Positions 7,039-14,617 are shown, counted from the stretch's first letter. The stretch is 16,261 nucleotides of DNA from Tissierellia bacterium (GCA_012521625.1 JAAYLY010000036.1:1-16261), one strand, 5' to 3'. A program made the numbers and translations. The notes: generated by a model not told the origin, from the letters alone.

Positions 7039-7209
7039 GCTTAAGTAAAAATCCCTAAATTAAAAAAGATTCGATTTATATCTTTTGATTTAATCCTTTG
7101 ATTAGCAAGTTTTAAATAAAATTACTTAAAAGAAAGCAATTGGTGGTTTAATTAAGAGATAAGAACTATTTTGGTAGTATATATTTGCCCTTTATATATA
7201 AAAAATATA

Positions 7210-7238
7210 TTGACAATATTAGGGTCTTAGTGTACTAT
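7210..7238 (+). promoter_or_regulatory. Sigma-A promoter of the GntR-ABC operon
   Basis: Perfect TTGACA (7210-7215), 17-bp spacer, TACTAT (7233-7238). The transcription start is expected near 7245, about 34 nt before the TTG start codon. Confidence 0.85.
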
Positions 7239-7251
7239 ATAATTAATACAC
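7230..7251. promoter_or_regulatory. Palindromic operator overlapping the -10 box (GntR-type)
   Basis: GTGTA (7230-7234), 12 bases, TACAC (7247-7251), with additional matched bases inside (TA...TA). It fits the general GntR-family operator pattern GT-Nx-AC. Because it covers the -10 element and start point, binding would block transcription. The obvious ligand is the GntR protein encoded immediately downstream, giving autorepression of the transporter operon (inference). Confidence 0.6.
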
Positions 7252-7278
7252 CGATACGGTCAAATGGAGGTGAAGGGA

Positions 7279-7638
7279 TTGGAATTCGATAACAACCTAC
7301 CCATATACATTCAGATAATGAATTATTTAAAAAAGCAGATAATCAGCGGCCAATTGAAGGAGGGAGATAAGTTGTACTCTGTACGTGAATTATCTAGCAA
7401 ATTAAAGGTAAATCCCAATACCATACAAAGGTCTTACCAAGAGTTGGAAAGGGAAGAATTAGTCTATACCCAGAGGGGATTGGGCACCTTTGTAACGGAG
7501 GATAAGGATGTAATTTTGAAGCTTAAAAAAGAGATGGCATCCCAAATAGTAAAGGACTTCTTAATTGAGATGAAGGAGTTGGGTTATAGTGCCGATGATA
7601 TTATAGAATTAGTTGCAGAAAGGGCAAAGGAGGTATAG
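7279..7638 (+). CDS. GntR family repressor, YtrA subfamily
   Basis: 119 residues from TTG 7279. GGAGGTGA (7266-7273) is placed correctly for this start, whereas the in-frame ATG 7264 overlaps the ribosome binding site itself. Starting here gives MEFDNNLPIYIQI, the typical family N-terminus. The winged helix-turn-helix covers about residues 7-75, including YSVRELSSKLKVNPNTIQRSY and the wing GLGTFV. The short helical C-terminus (about 80-119) is characteristic of YtrA-type members, which lack a large ligand domain and sit in front of ABC transporter genes. The ATPase gene starts 2 bases after its stop, so it is the first gene of an operon. It probably represses its own operon through the palindrome over the promoter; the inducing signal is unknown. 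Confidence 0.93.
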   Translation: MEFDNNLPIYIQIMNYLKKQIISGQLKEGDKLYSVRELSSKLKVNPNTIQRSYQELEREELVYTQRGLGTFVTEDKDVILKLKKEMASQIVKDFLIEMKELGYSADDIIELVAERAKEV

Positions 7639-7640
7639 CT

Positions 7641-8336
7641 ATGGCAAATATTATTGAGATAAGGGGTTTAAGTAAAAACTATATGAGGACTAAGGCCTTG
7701 GATAATATAGATTTAAAAATAGAGAAGGGTAAAGTAGTAGGAATCCTCGGTCCCAACGGTAGCGGTAAGACTACTTTGATTAAGATTTTAGCAGGCCTCT
7801 TAAGACCTTCTAAGGGCCAGGTTTTAATAGATGGTAGTAGGCCTGGAGTATATACTAAGTCAGTAGTTTCATATTTACCCGATAGGAACTTTTTATATAA
7901 GTGGATGAGGGTAGAGGATGCAATTAACTTTTACAGGGATTTTTATGATGATTTTCAAATTGATAAGGCTTATGAATTACTAGATTTTATGAAATTAGAT
8001 AGGAATATGAAAGTAGACGCCCTATCTAAGGGTATGACTGAGAAGTTAAACCTCCTTTTAGTCTTATCTAGGAAGGCTAAGGTCTATATATTAGACGAAC
8101 CTATAGCAGGGGTAGATCCAGTGGCTAGAGACCAGATCCTAGATGCTATAATCAACAATTATAATGCTGAAAGTACTATGATTATCACCACCCATCTAGT
8201 TCGGGATATTGAAAACATATTTGATGAAGTGATCTTCCTGAAGGAAGGTAGGATTGAGTTGAAGGGGAATGCAGAAGCCCTAAGGGAAGAAAAGGGTATG
8301 CAAATAGATGGCTTATATAAGGAAATATTTGGATAG
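7641..8336 (+). CDS. ABC transporter ATP-binding protein (YtrB-like)
   Basis: 231 residues, the usual size of a single nucleotide-binding domain. Walker A is GPNGSGKTT (37-45), the signature is LSKGM (128-132) instead of LSGGQ, Walker B is VYILDEP (148-154), the D-loop is AGVDP and the switch histidine is His185 in TTH. The Q-loop region reads SYLPDR, without the usual glutamine, as seen in several YtrB/bacitracin-type ATPases. It is cytoplasmic and should couple ATP hydrolysis to the permease encoded 10 bp downstream. Its ribosome binding site AAAGGAGGT lies inside the end of the GntR gene, indicating translational coupling. The GntR-ATPase-permease layout is typical of export systems induced by cell-envelope stress or peptides; the substrate is unknown. 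Confidence 0.93.
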   Translation: MANIIEIRGLSKNYMRTKALDNIDLKIEKGKVVGILGPNGSGKTTLIKILAGLLRPSKGQVLIDGSRPGVYTKSVVSYLPDRNFLYKWMRVEDAINFYRDFYDDFQIDKAYELLDFMKLDRNMKVDALSKGMTEKLNLLLVLSRKAKVYILDEPIAGVDPVARDQILDAIINNYNAESTMIITTHLVRDIENIFDEVIFLKEGRIELKGNAEALREEKGMQIDGLYKEIFG

Positions 8337-8346
8337 GAGGGATAAT

Positions 8347-9213
8347 ATGGGAAGACTTATAAAATATGAGATAAGGGGTAATTACAAATTTATCCTTGGA
8401 ATCTTGGCTATAGTTATATTGGCATCTTCCTTTATACAGGGAGTAATCTGTAAGCAGATGGTGGATATAAATCAGGATGGAATCAATAATAGAAGTGATA
8501 TTATACACTTAATGTCTTTCATTGCTGTTTTAGTAATATTTGGAGCCTTTTTAGTAGCTTTTATAAATATAGTGGGAAGCTTCAAGAAGGAATTATATGA
8601 AGATAGGGGTTATTTGACATTTTCATTACCCTTAACTGGCAATCAAATTTTAGGTTCAAAATTGATAGTAGCCCTTATTTGGTATGTTATCTTAGGCTTA
8701 GGCACATTATTGTATAATGTTTTACTTGCATCAATATTGTTCGATTTAGATTGGAGTATAATCTTTAGTTATTTGGGTCAATTTGAAGACCAGATTTTTA
8801 TTAAGATGATCATTAGGATGGTATCCATTTCTATAATCGGTGGCATAATATCTACAATCTTTGCATTGATTTTTATATATTTCTCTATGGCTTTAGGGAA
8901 GGTAAGCTTTAGGAATAAAAAAATAGGCGGGCTGTGGTTTATAATATTTTTAGTGATCTTTACCATCACCAGTATTCTTATTAGGATGATAGCCTTGAGA
9001 ATACCTCTATTCTTAAATTTAGAGACCCTTAGATTATCCAGTATTCCTAATAGCTTTAGTTCTAATGAAATTCACAACTTCGCCAATGGATTAGTAATAG
9101 GGTTTAATACTGCTAATACAGTAAACATAACCGCATCCATCTTAGAAATATTCGCTTCCTTAATAGCCTTTATTTCCACTGGGTATTTAATAGAAAAGAA
9201 GATAGACTTATAA
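8347..9213 (+). CDS. ABC transporter permease (ABC-2 type), about 6 helices
   Basis: 288 residues from ATG 8347, preceded by TAGGAGGG. The frame extends upstream to 8308, but that would overlap the ATPase gene end and ignore the ribosome binding site. About six hydrophobic segments are visible (near 14-32, 53-78, 108-135, 158-185, 203-222 and 262-283). The cytoplasmic loop EDRGYLTFSLPLTGNQILGSKLI (central part) is a common feature of ABC-2-type permeases fused to YtrB/CcmA-like ATPases. It should form the membrane channel with the ATPase encoded just upstream. The product exported cannot be inferred. Confidence 0.88.
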   Translation: MGRLIKYEIRGNYKFILGILAIVILASSFIQGVICKQMVDINQDGINNRSDIIHLMSFIAVLVIFGAFLVAFINIVGSFKKELYEDRGYLTFSLPLTGNQILGSKLIVALIWYVILGLGTLLYNVLLASILFDLDWSIIFSYLGQFEDQIFIKMIIRMVSISIIGGIISTIFALIFIYFSMALGKVSFRNKKIGGLWFIIFLVIFTITSILIRMIALRIPLFLNLETLRLSSIPNSFSSNEIHNFANGLVIGFNTANTVNITASILEIFASLIAFISTGYLIEKKIDL

Positions 9214-9254
9214 GGATTATATTTTCAGATATTTAAGTATTTAAGCATGACTTA

Positions 9255-9263
9255 TGTTATAAT
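9255..9263 (+). promoter_or_regulatory. Extended -10 promoter candidate for the M48 protease gene
   Basis: TGTTATAAT is a perfect extended -10; the -35 region (around 9233-9238, TTAAGT) is poor. It would start transcription near 9270, just before a terminator-like hairpin. Confidence 0.45.
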
Positions 9264-9277
9264 TTAATAGGATGATT

Positions 9278-9312
9278 AAAACCTTTAGTTAGAATAAACT
9301 AAAGGTTTTTTT
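9278..9312 (+). terminator. Terminator-like hairpin (ABC operon terminator or attenuator for the M48 gene)
   Basis: A 13-bp perfect stem (9278-9290 with 9297-9309) and a 6-nt loop, with seven T at 9306-9312. It lies 65 bp after the permease stop codon, so it can terminate the ABC operon. It also lies downstream of a promoter candidate and 26 bp before the M48 start, so it could attenuate that gene. Confidence 0.82.
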
Positions 9313-9337
9313 AATATTAGTGTAAAGAGGTGATTAT

Positions 9338-10567
9338 GTGGATAGGAGGCTTAATTTGGTCATAAGACTTTTCTTTTTGCTTTTATTGATCTTTATAGCC
9401 ATCATGTTCATTAGTGAATTTAGAAACATGAAGCAGCTGAAGATAGATTATCCAGACCTGCCTCAAGAAGCCTATGATTTGCGGAAGGATAATTTAATAG
9501 TCTGGGCTACAGCATTAATCTTGCAATTTTTATTGCCCTATCTATTTTTATCCACCAGGCTGTCCCAAAAGATTAGCCTATGGGCAGGTAGGGGAAGGGG
9601 TATGATTCTATCAGGAATTTTATACGGTATTATCTTTTTTACTATTATGTACCTAATTAAACTGCCCTTAAATTTCTATTCTTCCTTTATCTTGAGGCAT
9701 AAGTATGGCCTGACATCCCAAAGCTTGGCTAGATGGCTGGAGCTAAGTTTAAAAAGCTTCCTAGTCAACCAGCTGGCCTTAGCCTTTTTTATTTGGATTC
9801 CCTATTACTTCATCTATAGCTATCCCAGGTCCTGGTGGTTACATATGGGCCTTTTACTGATACCCCTAGTAGTCTTTATGGTCTTCATCTGGCCCATGTA
9901 TATAGACCCTATATTTAACAATTATAGCCCTATAGAAGATGGAGCTCTAGCTGGTAAGATCAATGAACTTTTAGATAAGGCTAATATTTCCGATGCTGAT
10001 ATATTCGTTGTGGATAAGAGTAGGGATACTAAGACTATGAATGCCTATATGACGGGCATTTTCAACTCAAAGCGGATAGTGCTGTGGGATACTACCATCA
10101 ATAATCTAGAAGAGGAGGAAGTCCTAGCCATAACTGCCCATGAAATAGGCCATTATGTGGAGGGGCATATTTGGAAGACCATAATCCTATCCTGTATAGG
10201 CAACATATTGATACTTTATCTAGTCTATAGGTCTGCCAACTGGGTCATGTATAATTCCAATTTAAGGTTTGGTTTTAGGAATCTATTTAACTATGCTTCC
10301 TTACCACTATTTATCCTACTCCTTAATTTATTCCTATTTTTAAGCAATCCAATAAGCAATTACCTATCTAGGTGGATGGAGAGGGAAGCAGATAGTTATG
10401 AAATAATCTTGATGGAAGATAGGGAAGCGGCCGTTTCGGCTATGGAGAAATTATATGACCATAGCCTAGGCTTACCAAGGCCTTCAAACTTTTATAAGAT
10501 CTGGTACAACACCCACCCACCCTTAGAGGAGAGGGTAGAGTTTTATAGGACCTTTAATTTAGATTAA
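9338..10567 (+). CDS. M48 family membrane metalloprotease, Ste24/CAAX prenyl protease-like
   Basis: 409 residues from GTG 9338. AGAGGTGA lies 4 bases upstream; the ATG at 9336 is out of frame. An N-terminal multi-helix region (about 7-190), as in Ste24-type enzymes, precedes the catalytic part. The zinc motif HEIGH is at 268-272 and the third ligand Glu350 lies in MEREAD. Two further helices run between these (about 281-298 and 320-337). The C-terminal THPPLEERVEFYR (392-404) is a standard M48 feature. Such proteases cleave membrane proteins or peptides at the cytoplasmic membrane. Bacteria of this type lack classical CAAX processing, so a quality-control role is more likely. It appears monocistronic; no clear terminator of its own is visible in the AT-rich repeats that follow. 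Confidence 0.94.
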   Translation: MDRRLNLVIRLFFLLLLIFIAIMFISEFRNMKQLKIDYPDLPQEAYDLRKDNLIVWATALILQFLLPYLFLSTRLSQKISLWAGRGRGMILSGILYGIIFFTIMYLIKLPLNFYSSFILRHKYGLTSQSLARWLELSLKSFLVNQLALAFFIWIPYYFIYSYPRSWWLHMGLLLIPLVVFMVFIWPMYIDPIFNNYSPIEDGALAGKINELLDKANISDADIFVVDKSRDTKTMNAYMTGIFNSKRIVLWDTTINNLEEEEVLAITAHEIGHYVEGHIWKTIILSCIGNILILYLVYRSANWVMYNSNLRFGFRNLFNYASLPLFILLLNLFLFLSNPISNYLSRWMEREADSYEIILMEDREAAVSAMEKLYDHSLGLPRPSNFYKIWYNTHPPLEERVEFYRTFNLD

Positions 10568-10620
10568 GGCTTTATTAATGTAGAATTATAGCTTTTATTA
10601 ATATTAGATTTTATTAGTTA

Positions 10621-10669
10621 TATTAGCTTATAATATTAGCTTATAATATTAGCTTATAATATTAGCTTA
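10621..10669. repeat. 13-bp tandem repeat, 3.8 copies
   Basis: Three perfect copies of TATTAGCTTATAA plus the first ten bases of a fourth. Degenerate versions continue upstream (TTATTAGTTATA, about 10610-10620). It lies between the 3' ends of two convergent genes. Likely a slippage-prone minisatellite. Confidence 0.85.
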
Positions 10670-10734
10670 AAGAATTATAATTTATTAAGAATAAATTTAT
10701 TAACTTTTAAAATTAGGTAATAAGTTTTAGACTG

Positions 10735-10769
10735 AATCTAAAAAAGGACACATGCTAGATGTGTCCTTT
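10735..10769 (-). terminator. Rho-independent terminator of the CorC-like gene
   Basis: A perfect 11-bp stem (10743-10753 with 10759-10769) and a 5-nt loop; on the minus strand the 3' arm runs into TTTTTT. It overlaps the stop codon of the minus-strand gene. On the plus strand it has only a short T run, so it may stop M48 transcripts weakly. Confidence 0.85.
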
Positions 10770-12123
10770 ACTCTTCCTCTTCTTCTTTTATTTCTGCTTC
10801 CTTTTCTTCATTTTTTAGTACGATATGTACTCTTTGAATTCTTCTTTCGCTGATATCTATTATATTAAATTGTATATTACCATACTCTATCACATGCTTA
10901 TCCCCATCTTCGGGTATATAGCCCATAAGGTCTATTAAAAGTCCCCCTAGGGTGTCGTAATCTTCCGAGTCCTCATCTAAGTCTGTTCCCAGATTACTAT
11001 TTAACTCCTTAATGGATATGGTTCCCTTGGCGATGAAATTGTAATCGTCAATTTTTTTAATGTCAGGTTCATCTAGATCGTATTCGTCATCTATATCTCC
11101 TACGATCTCCTCAATCAAGTCTTCCATAGTAACTATACCTGAGAAACCACCATATTCGTCTATTAGGATGGCCATATGCAACCTGTTGGCCTGTAGTTCC
11201 TTAAATAGGGCATTTATATTTTTCCTTTCTGGTACGAAATAGGCTGGGCGGATTATCTTCTTAATATCTATATTTTTAAAGCCAACATTGTAGGCTTCCT
11301 TTAAAACATCCTTTAAATATAGTATACCTAGTATGTTATCTAGATCCCCCTCATAAACGGGAATCCTAGAGTATCTTAATTCCATCATCTCTTCTAAATA
11401 TTCTTCTATAGGATCTTCAATGTCGATCATGAAGACCTCAGTCCTAGCGGTCATTATTTCTTCTGCCAGCTTATCATCGAAACCTATTACGCTGTCTATC
11501 ATCTCCCTTTCCGTCGAATCTATTATACCCTGCTCCTGGCCCACTTCCACTATGGAGCGTATTTCTTCCAAGGTGACCTTTTCCTCTACACCTTCAGTAC
11601 TGACTCCAAATAGGCGCAGGATAGCATTAGTTGAGAATGAGAGTAGGGATACGAAGGGTTTCATGATAACCGCAGTTATATGGATTATTTTAACAGCAAA
11701 CATGGAAAATTTCTCCGAGTATTGAAGAGCTATTCGCTTAGGTACTAATTCGCCTAATACCAGGGTTACGAAGGATAGTAAGACAGTAATAAGTATAAAA
11801 GCAAGGTCTTTAGCAAAAGGCACTCCTAAGCGCGCTAATAGTTGCCCAAAGTCATCGGAAAGTCCAACAGCAGCTGATGCCGATGAGAAAAAACCTGCAA
11901 AAGTAATTCCTACCTGGATAGTAGATAAAAACCTTGAAGGTTCTTTCAGTAAATCCAACAAGATCTTGGCTTTTTTGTTGCCTTCCTCTGCCTGGGATGA
12001 TAACTTCTTCTTATCTACGGAGATTATGGCTATCTCTGAAGCCGCAAAAAATGCATTGAGTAATATTAAGATAAATATTAGAGCCAATCTACCAGTAAGC
12101 TGGGGGCCCGCGTCACTTTCCAT
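10768..12123 (-). CDS. CNNM/CBS/CorC-domain membrane protein (hemolysin-C family, putative cation efflux)
   Basis: 451 residues. Domains in order: CNNM transmembrane region (about 12-205, with LNAFFAASEIAIISV and GELVPKRIAL), a CBS pair (about 218-345, with YSRIPVYEGDLDNILGILYLKD and HMAILIDEYGGFSGIVTMEDL), and a CorC/HlyC C-terminal domain (about 358-437). A strongly acidic tail follows (EEEEE). Relatives include CorC, YrkA/YugS-type and MpfA proteins, linked to magnesium/cobalt efflux or resistance; the old name hemolysin is misleading. The start ATG has AAGGAGG with good spacing. It is a single-gene unit, convergent with the M48 protease. A TTGACA and a TATAAT on the minus strand upstream are 20 bp apart, so the promoter is uncertain. 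Confidence 0.95.
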   Translation of the reverse strand: MESDAGPQLTGRLALIFILILLNAFFAASEIAIISVDKKKLSSQAEEGNKKAKILLDLLKEPSRFLSTIQVGITFAGFFSSASAAVGLSDDFGQLLARLGVPFAKDLAFILITVLLSFVTLVLGELVPKRIALQYSEKFSMFAVKIIHITAVIMKPFVSLLSFSTNAILRLFGVSTEGVEEKVTLEEIRSIVEVGQEQGIIDSTEREMIDSVIGFDDKLAEEIMTARTEVFMIDIEDPIEEYLEEMMELRYSRIPVYEGDLDNILGILYLKDVLKEAYNVGFKNIDIKKIIRPAYFVPERKNINALFKELQANRLHMAILIDEYGGFSGIVTMEDLIEEIVGDIDDEYDLDEPDIKKIDDYNFIAKGTISIKELNSNLGTDLDEDSEDYDTLGGLLIDLMGYIPEDGDKHVIEYGNIQFNIIDISERRIQRVHIVLKNEEKEAEIKEEEEE

Positions 12124-12291
12124 TTGCTTCCTCCTTCAAAAATTCTTTAATATTAATATTATATCATCATATTTTAGAAGATTTGTCAATCAAATTTCCA
12201 TATTTTATCAGCTTGAATATCAAGAAAGTTAATTAAATTCAATGAGTATTATATGAATCCTTAAGAACATAATATAATATGAGGTGATTTT

Positions 12292-12825
12292 ATGTATAAA
12301 TCAAAAAATTTAATAGATAAATGGCATTTGGCGGGATTTTTCTGGATAGTCATAGTCGGTTCCTTACTGCATTTTACATATGAGTGGTCAGCTTATTCTA
12401 ATCTAGTAGCAGTCTTTAGTGCCATCAATGAAAGTGTATGGGAGCATTTAAAGCTGGGCTACTTTGCCTTAAGCTTCTTCATCCTAATAGAATATTGGTT
12501 CTTAAGAAAAGAGACTGAAAACTATGCCTTGGCCAAGACAGTAGGTATTATCGATATGTCTCTCTTTATAGTTATCTTCCACTATGCTTATAAATTCATC
12601 TTTAAAAGAACTAGTGTAATCTACGATATAGGGCTATTTATAGTAGGGGCCCTTATATGCCAATATTTAAGTTCCAGGATAATGAAGAAGAAGGCAAGTA
12701 GGTCTATCAATAGGGCTGCCTTTATAGTCTATATAGTTATAGGTATCCTATTTGGAGTATTTACCTTCTATCCTCCTAATTTTATTTTATTTAAGGAGGC
12801 CATATTAATTATGCCTTTTAGATAG
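12292..12825 (+). CDS. Five-helix membrane protein, DUF6512-like
   Basis: 177 residues with about five hydrophobic segments (near 12-28, 54-70, 85-101, 108-126 and 143-163) and the distinctive motif INESVWEHLKL (45-55) between the first two. That motif, with length and topology, resembles the uncharacterised DUF6512 family, an identification from memory rather than search. The start has GAGGTGAT 6 bases upstream. It stands alone on the plus strand between two minus-strand units. Its last 21 bp overlap the 3' end of the convergent small gene, and no terminator separates them. Function unknown. Confidence 0.8.
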   Translation: MYKSKNLIDKWHLAGFFWIVIVGSLLHFTYEWSAYSNLVAVFSAINESVWEHLKLGYFALSFFILIEYWFLRKETENYALAKTVGIIDMSLFIVIFHYAYKFIFKRTSVIYDIGLFIVGALICQYLSSRIMKKKASRSINRAAFIVYIVIGILFGVFTFYPPNFILFKEAILIMPFR

Positions 12826-13038
12826 GTCTTCCAGAAGTTCTGCTGTCAATTGGTTTATATCCTTTATTCTTTTGTTTAACTCCTGTAATTTTTCCTCCAA
12901 GTCCCTGTCTATTAATTGCTCTAGGTCGGAATTAATAAGGGAGGAAATACTGGAGGAATATTTTATATTAATATTATTATTTTCTTCTATCTTCCGAGTA
13001 TGGTCTATTAATTTAGAGATGGTATTCTTATTTTCCAT
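12805..13038 (-). CDS. Small coiled-coil protein, third gene of the SOS polymerase operon
   Basis: 77 residues from ATG 13038; an in-frame ATG at 13047 abuts GAAAGG, so the inner ATG with 9-base spacing is preferred. The protein is polar, without cysteine or membrane segments. Its second half is strongly heptad-like with acidic and basic alternation (LEQLIDRDLEEKLQELNKRI), predicting a coiled coil. I do not recognise the family. It follows the second gene of the dinB-like operon by about 47 bp with no terminator, so it is probably SOS-induced with the polymerase. Its start codon lies in a perfect 11-bp inverted repeat. Its 3' end overlaps the convergent membrane-protein gene by 21 bp. It could be a polymerase accessory protein or an unrelated passenger. 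Confidence 0.68.
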   Translation of the reverse strand: MENKNTISKLIDHTRKIEENNNINIKYSSSISSLINSDLEQLIDRDLEEKLQELNKRIKDINQLTAELLEDLSKRHN

Positions 13039-13066
13039 ACTAATCATCCTTTCAGGATTAGTATGG
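13035..13066 (-). promoter_or_regulatory. Hairpin covering the ribosome binding site and start codon of the small coiled-coil gene
   Basis: CCATACTAATC (13035-13045) and GATTAGTATGG (13056-13066) are perfect reverse complements with a 10-nt loop. In the minus-strand mRNA the preferred ATG lies in the 3' arm and the GAAAGG ribosome binding site in the loop. There is no T run, so it is not a terminator. It should hamper translation initiation unless opened by ribosomes or a protein. Confidence 0.6.
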
Positions 13067-13085
13067 CTTTATTTTTCTCACTTTA

Positions 13086-13349
13086 TTACATTTTATACAG
13101 ATACCACCTACATGTTTCTATTTCATATTTTAATTCAAAGATCCTGCGGACCCTATTGATGGTAGCCTCACACCTATAGACCACCATCCTATTTCCAGCC
13201 AGCTTTTCCTCTTCCTTAAAGAGGATCCTATCTATCTTAACCACCACCTTGGTCATATCTTCGGCGGTAATCCTATATCTTAAGGGAATAGGATACTTAT
13301 CTTCCTTAAACCAGGCTATCATCTCTATAGGTTTCATTAGAACCTTCAT
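13086..13349 (-). CDS. Conserved-type small protein following a Y-family polymerase
   Basis: 87 residues from ATG 13349. AGGAG (13358-13362) is 8 bases upstream and overlaps the dinB stop codon, while the in-frame GTG 13358 lies inside that site. The protein has mixed alpha/beta character: KPIEMIAWFKEDKYPIPLRY at the N-terminus, a hydrophobic strand VVVKIDRILF, then KLAGNRMVVYRCEAT and a Cys-containing end YEIETCRWYLYKM. Small partner genes directly after Y-family polymerases are known in Firmicutes (YolD next to UvrX/YqjW), and this one occupies the same position. I do not see convincing YolD identity. Tight coupling with the polymerase implies a role in translesion synthesis or its control (inference). 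Confidence 0.82.
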   Translation of the reverse strand: MKVLMKPIEMIAWFKEDKYPIPLRYRITAEDMTKVVVKIDRILFKEEEKLAGNRMVVYRCEATINRVRRIFELKYEIETCRWYLYKM

Positions 13350-13360
13350 ACTTATCACTC

Positions 13361-14599
13361 CTAAAGCTTACTAGACATCATAGGATATTCCTCTTCCATA
13401 ACTACTCCACCTATAATAGGGTGGATTCCAGAATGGAGGAAGGAAGAGCGGATAAGGCATTTATATCCAAATCTATTCCTCAACTTATCGATGGTCCTAT
13501 CTAAAACTTCCTCCCTTTCATCATAATCATCCAGTAGGGATAGTTGAAAGAAATCATTGGAGGATAGCTCCGACAGGCTGATGGAAAACTGCCTTATGGC
13601 TTCCCCCTGCCACATCTCATCGAATAATTCCTTAGCTACCCTGTATATGGTATTGGTAGAAGAAGTGGGTATGTCCAGCTTCCTCTGATGGGAGTAGGAA
13701 TAGAAGTTGGAATTCTTGACGGAAAGGGATATTACCCTGGCATTTTGTTCAATTTCCCTAATCCTCATGCCCACCATTTCTGAAATCCCTAATAGGACTA
13801 AATGGGCTTCCCGCTTATTATCCACATCAAAGGGCATGGTGGTGGAGTTTCCCACGGATTTTACAGGCAGGGGGGTATTTCTAACTTCTGAATCTTCCAT
13901 GCCATTGGCATAGTTCCATATAAGGAGGCCTGGCTTTTTAAGCCAGGAATAGATATAATCCCTGTCAGCCTTTGCCAGCTCTCCTATGGTAAATATGCCC
14001 CGGCTATTTAACTTAGCCTTAGTTCTTGAGCCTACCATGAAAAGCTCTTCCACCGGCAGGGGCCACATCTTTTCTTTGATCTCTTCTGGAAAGAGGGTAT
14101 GGACCCTGTTGGGTTTTTTAAAATCCGAGGCCATCTTGGCTAAGAGCTTATTGCTGCTTATACCTATATTTACTGTAAAGCCCAATTCCTTCTGGATCCT
14201 ATCCTTAATCTCATAGGCTGCATCTAAATAGGGCTTTTTCATATCTGAATAATCTAGAAAGACCTCATCTATGGAATACCTCTGTATGCGAGGGGAATAT
14301 TCCCTTAAAACTTCCACCATGGCATTACTTGCCTTCATATAGAGTTGGTAGGAAGGAGGAACAATTGTCAAATTAGGGCATTTTTGCAGGGCTGAATATA
14401 TGGTCTCCCCGGTTAAAATCCCATATTCCTTAGCAGGTATGGATTTGGCCAGGACTATCCCATGGCGCTTGGACTGATCTCCCCCTACTATAGCTGGAAT
14501 CTCCCTTAGGTCTATTGGGCTACCATATTGTAGCCTATAAACTGCCTCCCAGGACAGGTAGGCGCTATTTACATCTATATGAAAGATGATCTTAGACAT
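13361..14599 (-). CDS. dinB: Y-family DNA polymerase (DinB/UvrX-type translesion polymerase)
   Basis: 412 residues from ATG 14599, which has GGAG at 8-base spacing; the in-frame GTG 14608 overlaps that site. Catalytic residues are intact: Asp9 in FHIDVNSAYLSW (with probable steric-gate Tyr14) and Asp111-Glu112 in RYSIDEVFLDYS. Palm/fingers motifs GIVLAKS and GISSNKLLAKMASDFKKP, and the helix-hairpin-helix thumb region (about 187-210), are normal. A little-finger domain follows. QLSLL at 352-356 matches a sliding-clamp binding motif. The enzyme copies past damaged bases with low fidelity. It is the first gene of an operon with two small proteins, under a promoter whose spacer is a perfect LexA box, so it should be induced by DNA damage. 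The symbol is by family; it may be closer to the UvrX/YqjW branch. Confidence 0.94.
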   Translation of the reverse strand: MSKIIFHIDVNSAYLSWEAVYRLQYGSPIDLREIPAIVGGDQSKRHGIVLAKSIPAKEYGILTGETIYSALQKCPNLTIVPPSYQLYMKASNAMVEVLREYSPRIQRYSIDEVFLDYSDMKKPYLDAAYEIKDRIQKELGFTVNIGISSNKLLAKMASDFKKPNRVHTLFPEEIKEKMWPLPVEELFMVGSRTKAKLNSRGIFTIGELAKADRDYIYSWLKKPGLLIWNYANGMEDSEVRNTPLPVKSVGNSTTMPFDVDNKREAHLVLLGISEMVGMRIREIEQNARVISLSVKNSNFYSYSHQRKLDIPTSSTNTIYRVAKELFDEMWQGEAIRQFSISLSELSSNDFFQLSLLDDYDEREEVLDRTIDKLRNRFGYKCLIRSSFLHSGIHPIIGGVVMEEEYPMMSSKL

Positions 14600-14617
14600 G
14601 GTCTTCACTCCAAAACA

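Larger units (their letters stand above)
6918..7263. other. Intergenic region between proC and the GntR operon
   Basis: No gene is visible. It contains a strong terminator (7002-7038), then AT-rich DNA without recognisable genes, and then the promoter and operator of the GntR-ABC operon. TTAAGTAA near 7042-7049 has a reverse complement, TTACTTAA, near 7122-7129, which is probably incidental in such AT-rich DNA. Confidence 0.6.

Noticed and set aside
10621..10669. CRISPR-like array
   Set aside because: The 13-bp units abut directly with no spacers, and there are no cas genes.
12158..12189. Promoter of the CorC-like gene (TTGACA and TATAAT on the minus strand)
   Set aside because: Both boxes are present, but the spacer is 20 bp, longer than sigma-A normally accepts, so I did not list it as a feature.
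12872..13159. Plus-strand open frame antisense to the SOS operon end
   Set aside because: It lacks a ribosome binding site, lies opposite better-supported genes and shows no family features; it reads as a chance frame.
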